DNA of 64,000 bases from Nonomuraea endophytica (GCF_014203235.1 NZ_JACHIN010000024.1:1-64000); one strand, 5' to 3'; numbered from the stretch's first letter, positions 31,378 through 40,887 are shown. Made by a program: numbers and translations. The notes: a model not told the origin generated them from the sequence alone.

Positions 31378-33702
31378 TTGCGCACCCTGCACCAAGGCTG
31401 GACCCTGACCGGCTCAGACTTCTCCGGCGTCCCCGCCACGGTCCCCGGCTGCGTACACACCGATCTGCTGGCGGCGGGACTGATCGACGACCCCTACCTC
31501 GACCGCAACGAGGAACGGCTGACCTGGATCGGCCGCACCCCCTGGACCTACGAGACGACGTTCGACTGGACCGACACCGGTGAAGAACGCGTCGACCTGG
31601 TCTGCGCCGGGCTCGACACCGTGGCGACCGTGCTGGTCAACGGCATGCAGGCGGGCCGCACCGCCAACATGCACCGGACCTACCGCTTCGCCGTCGAGCA
31701 CCTGCTGCGCGAGGGCGTCAACACGCTGGCCGTCCACTTCGACTCGCCCTACGCCTATGCCGAGGCCCGCCGCGCCGAGCTGGGGGAGCGGCCCGGCGCT
31801 TACGCGGAGCCGTACCCCTTCATCAGGAAGATGGCCTCCAACTTCGGCTGGGACTGGGGACCGACGCTGGTCACGGCGGGCATCTGGCGGGCGATCGGGC
31901 TGGAGGCCTGGTCGGGCGCGCGGCTGGCGGAGGTGCTGCCGACCGCGCGGGCCGACGGCGAGGTCGAGGTGCGCGTCCGGGTGGAGCACGCGCGTCCGGC
32001 CGCGTGCGAGGTGGTCGCTGAGGTGGCGGGCGTCGAGGCGCGGGTACGGCTGGCCGCCGGAGAGACCAGCGCGGTGCTGCGGATGCGGGTGGAGGATCCC
32101 GAGCTGTGGTGGCCCCGGGGGTATGGGGAGGCCCGGCTTTACGACCTGACGGTGCGGCTCGGCGACCAGGTGCGGACGGAGCGCATCGGGTTCCGAGACG
32201 TCCACGTCGACCGGGAGGCCTTCCGCCTGACGGTCAACGGCGCCCCCGTCTACGTCAAGGGCTTCAACTGGATCCCGGACGACTGCTTCCCGGCCCGGAT
32301 CACCCCCGAGGACCTGGCCGAGCGCTTCACCCAGGCCACCGACGCCGGAGCCAACCTGCTGCGCGTCTGGGGCGGCGGCACGTACGAGTCGGACGCCTTC
32401 TACGACCTCGCCGACGAGCGCGGGGTGCTCATCTGGCAGGACTTCCCGTTCGCCTGCGCCGCCTACCCGGAGGAGGAGCCCCTCTGGAGCGAGGTCGAGG
32501 CCGAGGCGCGCGACAACGTGGCCCGTCTGATGCGCCATCCGTCGCTGGTCCTGTGGTGCGGCAACAACGAGAACATCGAGGGCTTCTGGCATTGGGGCTG
32601 GAAGAAGGAGCTCGCCGGGCGTACCTGGGGAGAGGGCTTCTACCAGGACCTGCTGCCGCGCGTCGTGAACGAGGTCGACCCGGCGCGCGCGTACTGGCCG
32701 GGCAGCCCCTACTCCGGCACGCCCGACCGCGACCCGAACGACCCCTCGCGTGGCACGATCCACATCTGGACCGTCTGGAACGCCCAGGACTACACCCACT
32801 ACGCGAACTACACTCCGCGCTTCGTGGCCGAGTTCGGCTTCCAGGGCCCGCCCGCCTACGCCACCCTGCGAAGAGCCTCATCCGACCAGCCGCTCACGCC
32901 CGACTCCTCCCCGCAGAAGGCGATCGGCGGCCAGGACAAGCTCCTGCGCGGCCTGGGAGCGCACCTGCCGCGCCCGGAGACGTTCGACGACTGGCACTAC
33001 TACACCCAGCTCAACCAGGCCCGCGCGATGGCCTTCGGCGTCGAGCGCTTCCGCGCGCTGATGCCGTACTGCATGGGCACGATCATCTGGCAGTTCAACG
33101 ACTGCTGGCCGGTCACGTCGTGGTCCGCCGTCGACGGCGACGGCCGCAAGAAGCCGCTCTGGTACGGCATGCGCCGCGCCTACGCCCCCCGGATCCTCAC
33201 CTTCCAGGGCGCCGAACTGGTGGCGGTCAACGACTCCGCCGAGCCGTGGGAGGGCGAACTGGCGATCACCAGGATGTCCGTCGCCGGCGAGACGCTGGCC
33301 AAGGAGTCGGTGACGATCAGGGTCGAGCCGAGGGCCGTGCTGGGCGTGGAACCGGCGATAGCCGACCTGGCCACGGGCGAACTGCTGGTGGCCGAACTCG
33401 ACGGCACAAGAGCCCTGCGCCTGGCCGCCGAAGACCCGGAGATGGGCTACCCGGCCGCCGACTACACGACCGGCGTGGAGGTCGTGGACGGCGGCGTGAG
33501 GCTGCGGGTGACCGCCAGGACGATCCTGCGCGACCTGGCCGTCTTCCCCGACCGCCTGGCCCAGGACGCCGTCATCGACGACCAGCTGGTCACCCTGCTG
33601 CCCGGGGAAAGCGCCACCTTCCACATCACCACGACGCAGGCCCTGGACCACGAGGCGCTGACCAGCTACCCGGTCCTGCGCTGCGTGAACGAACGCCGCT
33701 GA
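31378..33702 (+). CDS. GH2 family beta-mannosidase
   Basis: A 774-residue intracellular glycosidase of family GH2 (no signal peptide). The N-terminal sugar-binding domain includes WIGRTPWTYETTFDW, an Ig-like middle domain follows, and the TIM barrel carries the acid/base WCGNNENIEGF (Glu398) and nucleophile FVAEFGFQG (Glu485). MASNFGWDWGP and the spacing are typical of beta-mannosidases cleaving beta-mannosides from mannan oligosaccharides. TTG 31378 is used because the family begins MRTLHQGWTLTG. The neighbours include a GH6 remnant, suggesting a former plant-polysaccharide locus. Confidence 0.9.
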   Translation: MRTLHQGWTLTGSDFSGVPATVPGCVHTDLLAAGLIDDPYLDRNEERLTWIGRTPWTYETTFDWTDTGEERVDLVCAGLDTVATVLVNGMQAGRTANMHRTYRFAVEHLLREGVNTLAVHFDSPYAYAEARRAELGERPGAYAEPYPFIRKMASNFGWDWGPTLVTAGIWRAIGLEAWSGARLAEVLPTARADGEVEVRVRVEHARPAACEVVAEVAGVEARVRLAAGETSAVLRMRVEDPELWWPRGYGEARLYDLTVRLGDQVRTERIGFRDVHVDREAFRLTVNGAPVYVKGFNWIPDDCFPARITPEDLAERFTQATDAGANLLRVWGGGTYESDAFYDLADERGVLIWQDFPFACAAYPEEEPLWSEVEAEARDNVARLMRHPSLVLWCGNNENIEGFWHWGWKKELAGRTWGEGFYQDLLPRVVNEVDPARAYWPGSPYSGTPDRDPNDPSRGTIHIWTVWNAQDYTHYANYTPRFVAEFGFQGPPAYATLRRASSDQPLTPDSSPQKAIGGQDKLLRGLGAHLPRPETFDDWHYYTQLNQARAMAFGVERFRALMPYCMGTIIWQFNDCWPVTSWSAVDGDGRKKPLWYGMRRAYAPRILTFQGAELVAVNDSAEPWEGELAITRMSVAGETLAKESVTIRVEPRAVLGVEPAIADLATGELLVAELDGTRALRLAAEDPEMGYPAADYTTGVEVVDGGVRLRVTARTILRDLAVFPDRLAQDAVIDDQLVTLLPGESATFHITTTQALDHEALTSYPVLRCVNERR

Positions 33703-33879
33703 GCCCTCGACCGGCCAAGAGCGGAGTTGTCACGGCGAGCACCCCGTGAGCCCTCACGACCATCGCTCGACAGACCCCGGCGGGGTACGGCGGGCCGGGC
33801 AACCGGGCTTGCCGTAACCCCGCAAGAGGGTTGGGGCGCGGAACGCGCCTTGCCCCAGGACGAACGCGAGAGAGGGCGG

Positions 33880-34268
33880 TTACGGGCGGGATTGGGGGCT
33901 GAGGGGGCCGGTGAGGTGGGGTTCGATGACGTCGGCGAGGATCTCGTCGATCGCCTTCAGCGCGTCCGCGCCGAGGTGGACGCCCGCTGCCGCAGCCGAG
34001 TCCGTGATCTGCTCCGGCCGGGAGGCGCCGACGATGGCGCTGGAGACGTTCGGGTTGGCCAGCGTCCAGGCGATCGACAGTTGCGCGAGCGGGAGGCCGT
34101 GGTCGGCGGCGAGGGGGCGGAGGTTCTGGACGCGGGTCAGGATCTCGTCCGTCAGCAGCCGGGTGACGTACTGGCCGCCCTCCGGGTCGGTGGCGCGGGT
34201 GCCGGAGGGGAGAGGGGCGCCGGGCAGGTACTTGCCGGTCAGCACTCCCATCGCCTCGGGCGAGTCCA
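33880..34268 (-). pseudogene. Aldo/keto reductase remnant (C-terminal third)
   Basis: About 125 residues of the C-terminal part of an aldo/keto reductase: MGVLTGKYLPG, LAQLSIAWTLANPNVSSAIVGASRP and AAAGVHLGADALKAIDEIL. A full protein is about 330 residues; the catalytic Tyr/Lys half is missing. At about 34260-34270 the reading passes without break into antisense GH6 cellulase sequence. This is a deletion fusion and the remnant is probably not functional. Confidence 0.8.
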
Positions 34269-35145
34269 ACCCGGCCGTGTGGGTCAGGAACAACTGGGAC
34301 GCCCAGCGGGCCAGGGCCGAGGCGATCAACAACGGCATCGCCACCAAGCCGATCTTCATGTGGTTCGGCGGCTGGTTCGGCGACCTGACCAAGGCCGTGG
34401 ACGACTACGTGGGCGCCGCGCAGGCGGCCGACAAGCTGCCCATGCTGGTCGCGTACAACATCCCCTACCGTGACGCCTGCGCCACCCACTCCAACGGCGG
34501 CGCGGCCGACGCGGCCGCCTATCACGCGTGGATCACCACGTTCGCCCAGGCGATCGGCAGCCGCCACGCGGTCGTGATCCTGGAGCCCGACGCCGTCGCC
34601 GCCGCGCCGTGCGTGACGCAGGTGGGCGGGGATCCGGAGGACCAGTACCGGATCCTCCTGGACGCGACCCAGGTGCTGAGGGCCAACGCGCCGAACGCCT
34701 GGGTCTACCTCGACGCGGGCAACTCCGGCTGGGTGACGAACAAGAACGACCTGGTCACCCGCCTCGGCAAGGCCGGCATCGCCAACACGCGCGGCTTCGC
34801 GCTGAACGTCTCCAACTACAAGTGGACCGACCAGACCACCACCTACGGCACGGATGTCAAGAACCTGCTGGCGCCCGCCCACGGGAGCAAGCCGTTCGTG
34901 ATCGACACCAGCCGCAACGGCAACGGCCCCTACCCCGGCGACTCCACGCCCGAGGACGACTGGCGCAACCCGCCGAAGCGCAAGCTGGGCGCGGCCCCGG
35001 CCAAGTCGGCCTCGGGCGCGCCGAGTACCACTACTGGGTCAAGGTGCCCGGCGACTCCGACGGCAGGTGCGGCATCGCGCCGACCACGCCGGCCGGGCAG
35101 TTCAGCCCCGACCTGGCCATGGCGCTGATCAACGGCAACCCGTAA
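34262..35145 (+). pseudogene. GH6 family cellulase remnant, truncated and frameshifted
   Basis: A family 6 glycoside hydrolase (endo/exo-cellulase) lacking its N-terminus and signal peptide. Recognisable are IFMWFGGWFGDL, LVAYNIPYRDACATHSNGG, the catalytic Asp segment VILEPDAVAAAPC, GFALNVSNYKW and DTSRNGNGPYPG. At about 35015 the frame changes; the last part (KVPGDSDGRCGIAPTTPAGQ, FSPDLAMALI) continues in another frame, consistent with loss of one base. Together with the missing 5' end this marks a pseudogene. Confidence 0.82.
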
Positions 35146-35169
35146 CGGAGGACTCCCGGCCGGGGCGGG

Positions 35170-35532
35170 TCAGCGTTCCTGTCCCTGCCGGGTCTCCCGC
35201 GCGGCCATGACCTCGGTGACGTACTGCTCCGCCCAGTCGGTGATCGCCTGGATGGGCTCCTGCAGCGAGCGGCCGAGCGGCGTCAGCGTGTACTCCACCC
35301 GGGGCGGCACCTCGGCGAACACCTCACGCGTGAGCAGCCCGTCGGCGGCCATGGCGCGCAGCGTCTGGGTCAGCACCTTGGGCGTCACCCCGCCGATCAT
35401 GTCGCGCAGCTCGGTGAAGCGTTTCGGCCCGTGGCGCAGGCTCAGCACGACCAGCACGGACCATTTATCGCCGATCCGGTCGAGCACCAGCCGGGTGGGG
35501 CAGTTCGGGTCGAAGGCATCGCCGTTCGTCAT
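35170..35532 (-). CDS. HxlR family regulator
   Basis: A 120-residue winged-helix regulator of the HxlR/MarR-like class: CPTRLVLDRIGDKWSVLVVLSL, KRFTELRDMIGGVTPKVLTQTLR and VEYTLTPLGRSL. A single conserved Cys near residue 11 is typical of HxlR redox or aldehyde sensors. Divergent from an NAD(P)-binding protein gene with a palindrome between, so it probably regulates it. Confidence 0.9.
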   Translation of the reverse strand: MTNGDAFDPNCPTRLVLDRIGDKWSVLVVLSLRHGPKRFTELRDMIGGVTPKVLTQTLRAMAADGLLTREVFAEVPPRVEYTLTPLGRSLQEPIQAITDWAEQYVTEVMAARETRQGQER

Positions 35533-35570
35533 GGTTTCCCAAAGGTAGCAATGGCACGTTGAAGTAACCA

Positions 35571-35585
35571 GTATCCAATGGATAC
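35571..35585. promoter_or_regulatory. Palindrome GTATCCA-A-TGGATAC, probable HxlR operator
   Basis: A perfect 7-bp inverted repeat around one base sits between the divergent hxlR-type and NAD(P)-binding genes. HxlR proteins bind such short palindromes; the position fits repression of both promoters. Confidence 0.72.
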
Positions 35586-35621
35586 CTTCGCAGTCGCAAC
35601 CGCAACTGAGGAGGCTCCACC

Positions 35622-36230
35622 ATGAACATCCTGCTGATCGGCGCCAGTGGAATGATCGGCAGCCGGGTGGCCGCCGAGGCCGCGAACCGCGGTCACGAGG
35701 TCACCGGCGTCACCCGCTCGGGCAAGGACGGCACCCAGGCGGCCGACGCCGCCGACGTCGCGGCCATCACCGCCCTGGCCAAGGGCAAGGACGCGGTGGT
35801 CCTGTCCATCGCCCCGCCCAGGGACGGCAGCGAGCCCGAGGCCCCGCTGCTGGCCGCCGGCCGCGCGGTCCTGGCCGCTCTGCGCGCCGCGGGCGTCGAC
35901 CGTCTCGTGGTCGTCGGCGGCGCCGGAAGCCTGGAGATCGCGCCCGGCACCCGCCTGGTCGACGCCCCCGACTTCCCCGAGATCTACAAGAAGGAGTCGC
36001 TGTCGCAGGCCGCGCTGCTCGACGTGATCCGGGCCGAGGCGGACGACCTGCGCTGGACCTACATCTCCCCGGCCGCCGAGATCGCCCCCGGCGAGCGCAC
36101 CGGCGCCTACCGCAAGGGCGGCGACGCCCTGGTCGGCCCGTTCATCACCGCCGAGGACTACGCCGTGGCGCTGGTGGACGAGCTGGAGAACCCGACCACC
36201 CCGTCACAGCGCATCAACGTGGCGCACTGA
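35622..36230 (+). CDS. NAD(P)H-binding NmrA-like reductase/epimerase
   Basis: A 202-residue Rossmann protein with GASGMIGSRVAAEAANRGHEV, the VVVGGAGSLEIAPG region and RWTYISPAAEIAPGERTG. It belongs to the atypical short-chain dehydrogenase group (NmrA/YwnB-like) commonly paired with HxlR regulators in quinone or aldehyde stress. GAGG precedes ATG 35622. The 3' end overlaps the convergent monooxygenase gene by 17 bases. Confidence 0.85.
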   Translation: MNILLIGASGMIGSRVAAEAANRGHEVTGVTRSGKDGTQAADAADVAAITALAKGKDAVVLSIAPPRDGSEPEAPLLAAGRAVLAALRAAGVDRLVVVGGAGSLEIAPGTRLVDAPDFPEIYKKESLSQAALLDVIRAEADDLRWTYISPAAEIAPGERTGAYRKGGDALVGPFITAEDYAVALVDELENPTTPSQRINVAH

Positions 36231-37821
36231 AGCGCACGAACGGGATCCGCCCGCCGACCTGCCGGAAGTCCAGCACGTCGTCGAACCCCATCAGGTCGCA
36301 CAGCCGCCGGGCCGCCGCCGGGTGGCGGGCGGCGTACGTGGCCATGACGTCCGCGCCCTCGGCGGCGGACAGGGGGACGGCGACGGCCGGGCGGGGATGT
36401 CCGCCGATCTGGATCGTGACCTCCGGCGTCTTCAGCACGTTGCGATACCAGTCGGCGCCCGTGCCGAACCCCGACGCCGCGACCACACTCCCGCGGTCCC
36501 GGGCCACGATCTCGATCACCGCCTGGCGCGGCTGCCCCGAGTTGCGGCCGGTGTGCGTCAGCAACATCATCCGGTGCGGCACCAGCCGGCCCAGCCCAGC
36601 CCGGAACAGTCCGATCGGCAGCCGCCACGCCCGTCGCCGCCACCCGGTCGGCGGCGCCGCCCGCTTGGCCAGGATCGTCCCGGTGCCGAACCGCCGCCGC
36701 AGCACCGGCGCGAACGCCGCACGCGTGATCGTCCTGGTCACCGTTCTCTGCACCAGCAGCCGCGGCCGCGTGGCCGGGATCAGTGTCCTGGTGAACAATC
36801 GCGCGGTGCGCTGCCGCCTGGCCACCTCGCCGCGCATGCGCCGCTCGTAGCGGTCGAACGCGCGCTCCGGCTCGCGTTCGTCGCGCAACGCCTCGGCCAG
36901 CAGGTACGCCCCGCCCATGGCCATCGAGACACCCTGCGCCGAGAGCATGGTCAGCGAACCGCAGGCGTCGCCCACCAGCACCACCCGGCCGCGGTGCCAG
37001 GAGGGCAGCACGATCTGCGTCACCGTGTCCATGAAGACGTCCCCGTCGGCCGGCGCGTCCTCCAGCAGGGCCGGGGTGATCCAGCCCATGCCGTCGAAGG
37101 CGGAGCGCAGCAGGTCCAGCCGCTCCTGCCGGGGTACGGCGCCGCCGTACCGCGCCCGGAAGACGAACAACGCGGCCAGTTCGTCCGCGCGCCCGGTCGG
37201 ATACACGACGGTCTGACGCCCGGGTTCGGTGTAGTGGGCGCGGACCCGCCCCAGGTGGTAGCGGTCGGGCACCTTGTAGGAAGCCAGGCGGCAGCCCAGG
37301 TACCGGGCGAAACGCTCCTCGGCGCCGAAGACGAGTTCCCTGGTCAGGGAGTGGCTGCCGTCGGCGCCGACGAGCAGGTCGAACTTCTCGGTGCCGCCCG
37401 AGGCCAGGTCGGCCTCCACCCCGCCGCGCACGATCCGCACACCCTCGATGCTCTCCCCGAAGCGGATCTCCACGTCGTCCCGGACCGCCTCAAGCAGCGC
37501 CTCCTCGAGCGTGTTCTGCATGAGCCCCAGGCGCGGCCCCTTGATCACCCGATCGAGCAGGGGAACGGTCAGGCGCGCCCATGCCCGCCCCGAGGCGTCC
37601 ACGAAGTCGACCGAGTCCACCGGCAGCTGCTGTGCCTCCAGCCGGTCGACGATCCCCATGCGCCCGGCCACGTCGTGGGCGGTGCCGAGGAAGTCGATCC
37701 CGTACTCGCCGAGCCGCCCGTGCGGCGAGCGTTCCAGGACGACCGGCTCGATCCCGTTGCGCCGCAGCCAGTAAGCGAGCGTCAGCCCCGCGACCCCGCC
37801 CCCGTTGATCAGCACCCTCAT
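36214..37821 (-). CDS. FAD monooxygenase fused to a deazaflavin (DDN-type) domain
   Basis: A 535-residue two-domain protein. Residues 1 to about 390 are a group A FAD monooxygenase: GGGVAGLTLAYWLRRNG, FDLLVGADGSHS and RVVLVGDACGSLTMLSAQG. From about residue 413 to the end it is a nitroreductase/DDN-type F420-binding barrel: MMLLTHTGRNSGQPRQAVIE, FGTGADWYRNVLKTPEV and RIPFVRF. The fusion suggests a paired oxidation/F420-dependent reduction. ATG 37821 overlaps the stop of the upstream TetR gene (ATGA). It is probably repressed by that TetR and may serve detoxification or secondary metabolism. Confidence 0.85.
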   Translation of the reverse strand: MRVLINGGGVAGLTLAYWLRRNGIEPVVLERSPHGRLGEYGIDFLGTAHDVAGRMGIVDRLEAQQLPVDSVDFVDASGRAWARLTVPLLDRVIKGPRLGLMQNTLEEALLEAVRDDVEIRFGESIEGVRIVRGGVEADLASGGTEKFDLLVGADGSHSLTRELVFGAEERFARYLGCRLASYKVPDRYHLGRVRAHYTEPGRQTVVYPTGRADELAALFVFRARYGGAVPRQERLDLLRSAFDGMGWITPALLEDAPADGDVFMDTVTQIVLPSWHRGRVVLVGDACGSLTMLSAQGVSMAMGGAYLLAEALRDEREPERAFDRYERRMRGEVARRQRTARLFTRTLIPATRPRLLVQRTVTRTITRAAFAPVLRRRFGTGTILAKRAAPPTGWRRRAWRLPIGLFRAGLGRLVPHRMMLLTHTGRNSGQPRQAVIEIVARDRGSVVAASGFGTGADWYRNVLKTPEVTIQIGGHPRPAVAVPLSAAEGADVMATYAARHPAAARRLCDLMGFDDVLDFRQVGGRIPFVRFSAPR

Positions 37822-38402
37822 GACAGCAACCCCTCCGCCGCGCTCACCGCCTGGCCCACGGGAAGTCCCGGATCGAGCAGGTAGTGCAGCATCAGCCCGT
37901 CGACGGCCGCCGTCACCAGCACCGCCACCCCGGCCCTGCGCTCGGCCGGCCACTCGGGATGCATCCGCCCGAGCGCCTCGCCGATCTGCCCGCGCGCCTG
38001 CCGCAGCTGCTCGCGCAAAACCTCCCCGAGCGCCGGATCCCGCGCCGCCCCGGCGATCACCTCGACCGCCAGCCGCGTGGCCCGCTCGTCCCCGGTGGTT
38101 TCCCCCAGCATGTCCCGGATCCTGCCCAGCGCCGCCCGCGCGTCAACGGCCCCGAGCAACTCCGTCACCAATGGCCCGATCACCAGCTCACCGGCGGCCC
38201 GCGCGATGGCGGCGTGCAGGCCGGGCAGCCCGCCGAAGTGGTAGTGGATGAGGCCCGGGTTGGTACCGGCCCGCTCGGCGACACCGCGCGTGGTGACCGC
38301 CGGCCACCCGTGCTCCGTGAGCAGCGCGATCCCCGCCCCCACCAACTCCTCCCGCCGCCGATCCCCCCGCCTCGAAGTTGGCCGCTCGACCAAGTTAGTC
38401 AT
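37818..38402 (-). CDS. TetR family regulator
   Basis: A 194-residue TetR-type protein with the HTH WPAVTTRGVAERAGTNPGLIHYHFG and an effector domain containing TAAVDGLMLHYLL, typical of TetR regulators of oxidoreductases. It is the first gene of a two-gene operon with the monooxygenase-DDN fusion (four-base overlap), so autoregulation and control of the fusion are likely. Confidence 0.87.
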   Translation of the reverse strand: MTNLVERPTSRRGDRRREELVGAGIALLTEHGWPAVTTRGVAERAGTNPGLIHYHFGGLPGLHAAIARAAGELVIGPLVTELLGAVDARAALGRIRDMLGETTGDERATRLAVEVIAGAARDPALGEVLREQLRQARGQIGEALGRMHPEWPAERRAGVAVLVTAAVDGLMLHYLLDPGLPVGQAVSAAEGLLS

Positions 38403-38558
38403 ACGGCCAAATTAACACACCTCGGCCTCGCTCACCTTTCCGCTGCGGCCGGGTTGCCCGTCACACCCGCCCTTCCGTTACGGCACAGCCACCCCCACCC
38501 CACCCGCCGCCCACGGCCGGGCTCTGTCCAGGGTCACGGTCGTCCAGCGTGCGGGGCA

Positions 38559-38795
38559 CCCCGCCGTTACGTCCGCCCCGCCGGCCGGGGCCTGCGGAAA
38601 ACAGGTTCCCGCCCGGCCCGCCGCTACGTCCGCCCGCCCGGCCGGAGCCTGCGGAAAACAGGTTCCCGCCCGGCCCGCCGCTACGTCCGCCCGCCCGGCC
38701 GGAGCCTGCGGAAAACAGGTTCCCGCCCCGCCCGCCGTTATGTCCGCCCCACCGGCTGAGGCTCACGGAAACCAGGTTCCTGCCCGGGGGGTTTT
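38559..38795. repeat. 57-bp tandem repeat array
   Basis: Four copies of a 57-base unit centred on GGAAAACAGGTTCC at 38596, 38653, 38710 and 38767 (exact 57-base period; the fourth copy has several changes), with a partial copy upstream. Each unit contains CCTG...CAGG and GGAA...TTCC mini-palindromes. All frames across it give low-complexity Gly/Arg/Pro sequence. The rest of the 38403-38894 spacer, apart from this array, shows no gene. Confidence 0.85.
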
Positions 38796-38894
38796 GGGCG
38801 TTTGTCTGGTAATGGCGGCAGGTGGGGGGTTGATCAGGTTGGGGGTTCGTGACACATTGCGGATGTTTTTCGTCAATAGTCACGGAGGACACGC

Positions 38895-40811
38895 GTGCCA
38901 CAATTATCCCCAGCCATAGCCGCGATCGCCGTCACCCTGGCGCTCGCCACCCCCGCCCAGGCCACGGCCGATCCGGCCGTCACCGTGGCGAACGGCCGGA
39001 CCCAGCCGGTCTTCTCCTACGCCGACGCCGTACGCGAGCACGTCTACGTCGAGTCGCCGCTCGACAGCGACGGGGACCGCAGGCTCGACCGGGTGCGGGT
39101 GGACATCATCCGGCCCAAGGAGTCGGGCCCGGGGCTGAAGGTTCCGGTCATCATCGATGAAAGCCCCTACTACGACAATTCTGGACGAGGCAACGAGGCC
39201 GAGCGGAAGGTTTACGACGCCGCCGGGAACGTGGTCAAGTTCCCCCTCTTCTACGACAACTACTTCGTGCCGCGCGGCTACGCCGTACTGAACGTCGACA
39301 TGCTCGGCACCACCCGCTCGGACGGCTGTCCCGACATCGGCGGGCGGGCCGACGTGCTCGGCGGCAAGGCCGTCATCGACTGGCTGAACGGCCGCGCCAA
39401 GGCGTTCCGCGCCGACGGCAGCGAGGCGGTCGCCGACTGGACGAACGGCAAGTCCGCGATGATCGGCAAGTCGTACGACGGCACGCTGGCCAACGCCGTC
39501 GCGGCCACCGGCGTCGAGGGTCTCAAGACCATCGTCCCGATCTCGGCGATCAGCTCGTGGTACAAGTACCAGCGCTCCAACGGCGTGGTCTACAACTACG
39601 ACTACGCGTCTTGGCTGGCCAACTATGTGGACACCGATCCTGAGCCGAAGTGCCAGGCCGTACGCGCGAGAATGGACGCCGAGGACGGCGACGCCACGGG
39701 CAACTACAACGCGTTCTGGGCGCTGCGCGACTACATCGCCGGTCTGCAGGGCGATGTGTCCAAGGTCAAGGCGAGCGTCTTCGTCGCCCACACCAGCAAC
39801 GACCTCAACGTCAAGCCGGACAACTTCTCCATCTGGTGGAAGAAGCTGGCCGAGCGGAACATCCCGCGCAAGATCTGGGTCGGCCAGTACCAGCACGTGG
39901 ACCCGTTCGACTTCGAGGGCCGCCGTGACCTCTGGGTGGACACGTTGCACCGCTGGTTCGACTACTGGCTGCACGACGTGCGCAACGGGATCATGAACGA
40001 GCCCAGGGCCGACGTCCAGCTCTCGCCCACCGAGTGGATCACCCAGCGCGACTGGCCCGCGCCGAACGCCTCCCAGATCAGCCTGCGGCCCGGCGCCGAC
40101 GGCTCGCTCGGCCTGAAGCCGGCCAGGCGTGGCGCGACAGCGACGTTCACCGACACCCGTCTGAGCGAGGAGCAGATGGTCGCCGACGTCGGCACCCCGC
40201 ACCCGGGCCGGGTCGCCTTCACCACCGGCGAGCTCCCGCTCAACATGCGTCTTTCCGGTACGCCGAACGTTGACCTGCGGGTGTCGCTGGACAAGTCCAC
40301 CTCGAACCTGACCGCCCTGCTCGTCGACTTCGGCGAGGACTCCCGCGTCGACTGGCGGCGCGGCCTCGGCATCACCACGCTGACCGAGGAGAGCTGCCAC
40401 GGCGAGAGCACGGCCCTGGACGACGCCTGCTACAAGAAGACGATCACCAACGTGGCCACGCGCCCGCTGGAGATCGTCGCCCGCGGCTGGATCGACGTGC
40501 AGAACCGCGACTCGTCGCTGGTCTCGCAGCCGGTGCCGCCCGGAACGTCGGTCAAGGTGGCGTGGGACACGCTGCCCCACGACTACACGTTCAAGAAGGG
40601 CCACCGGATCGGCCTGGTGATCGCCGGCACCGACGGCGACTACAGCGGTGAGGTGGGCACCGGCGCGAAGGTGACCGTGGACCTGGCCAAGAGCCAGGTG
40701 CGGGTGCCGTTCGTGGTCGGCAGCCCGCTGGCGGACGTGCCGCAGGACAGGACGGCCTTCCGCGGTCCGGCACTGCTTGACCTGCCGGAGCCGGAGAACA
40801 CGTTCTTCTAA
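38895..40811 (+). CDS. Secreted S15/CocE-type Xaa-Pro dipeptidyl peptidase
   Basis: A 638-residue secreted serine hydrolase. A signal peptide spans residues 1 to about 25. The alpha/beta-hydrolase core carries Ser193 in GKSYDG, Asp303 in SNDLNV and His334 in QYQHVD, followed by the jelly-roll C-terminal domain of X-Pro dipeptidyl peptidases. It should release X-Pro dipeptides from proline-rich peptides outside the cell. GTG 38895 has GGAGGA at 7 bases. A strong terminator follows, so it is monocistronic. Confidence 0.9.
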   Translation: MPQLSPAIAAIAVTLALATPAQATADPAVTVANGRTQPVFSYADAVREHVYVESPLDSDGDRRLDRVRVDIIRPKESGPGLKVPVIIDESPYYDNSGRGNEAERKVYDAAGNVVKFPLFYDNYFVPRGYAVLNVDMLGTTRSDGCPDIGGRADVLGGKAVIDWLNGRAKAFRADGSEAVADWTNGKSAMIGKSYDGTLANAVAATGVEGLKTIVPISAISSWYKYQRSNGVVYNYDYASWLANYVDTDPEPKCQAVRARMDAEDGDATGNYNAFWALRDYIAGLQGDVSKVKASVFVAHTSNDLNVKPDNFSIWWKKLAERNIPRKIWVGQYQHVDPFDFEGRRDLWVDTLHRWFDYWLHDVRNGIMNEPRADVQLSPTEWITQRDWPAPNASQISLRPGADGSLGLKPARRGATATFTDTRLSEEQMVADVGTPHPGRVAFTTGELPLNMRLSGTPNVDLRVSLDKSTSNLTALLVDFGEDSRVDWRRGLGITTLTEESCHGESTALDDACYKKTITNVATRPLEIVARGWIDVQNRDSSLVSQPVPPGTSVKVAWDTLPHDYTFKKGHRIGLVIAGTDGDYSGEVGTGAKVTVDLAKSQVRVPFVVGSPLADVPQDRTAFRGPALLDLPEPENTFF

Positions 40812-40820
40812 CCGGACCCT

Positions 40821-40854
40821 GGCCCGGGGCTTGAGCAGCCCCGGGCCCCTTTTT
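40821..40854 (+). terminator. Rho-independent terminator
   Basis: A perfect 10-bp stem GGCCCGGGGC / GCCCCGGGCC with a seven-base loop is followed by CCTTTTT, nine bases after the S15 peptidase stop. Confidence 0.92.
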
Positions 40855-40887
40855 GTCGATTTTTCGCGTTATGGGGAGTCAAAGACG

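Noticed and set aside
38559..38795. CRISPR-like array of 57-bp units
   Set aside because: The units abut and contain no variable spacers; whole units are repeated, so this is a tandem repeat.
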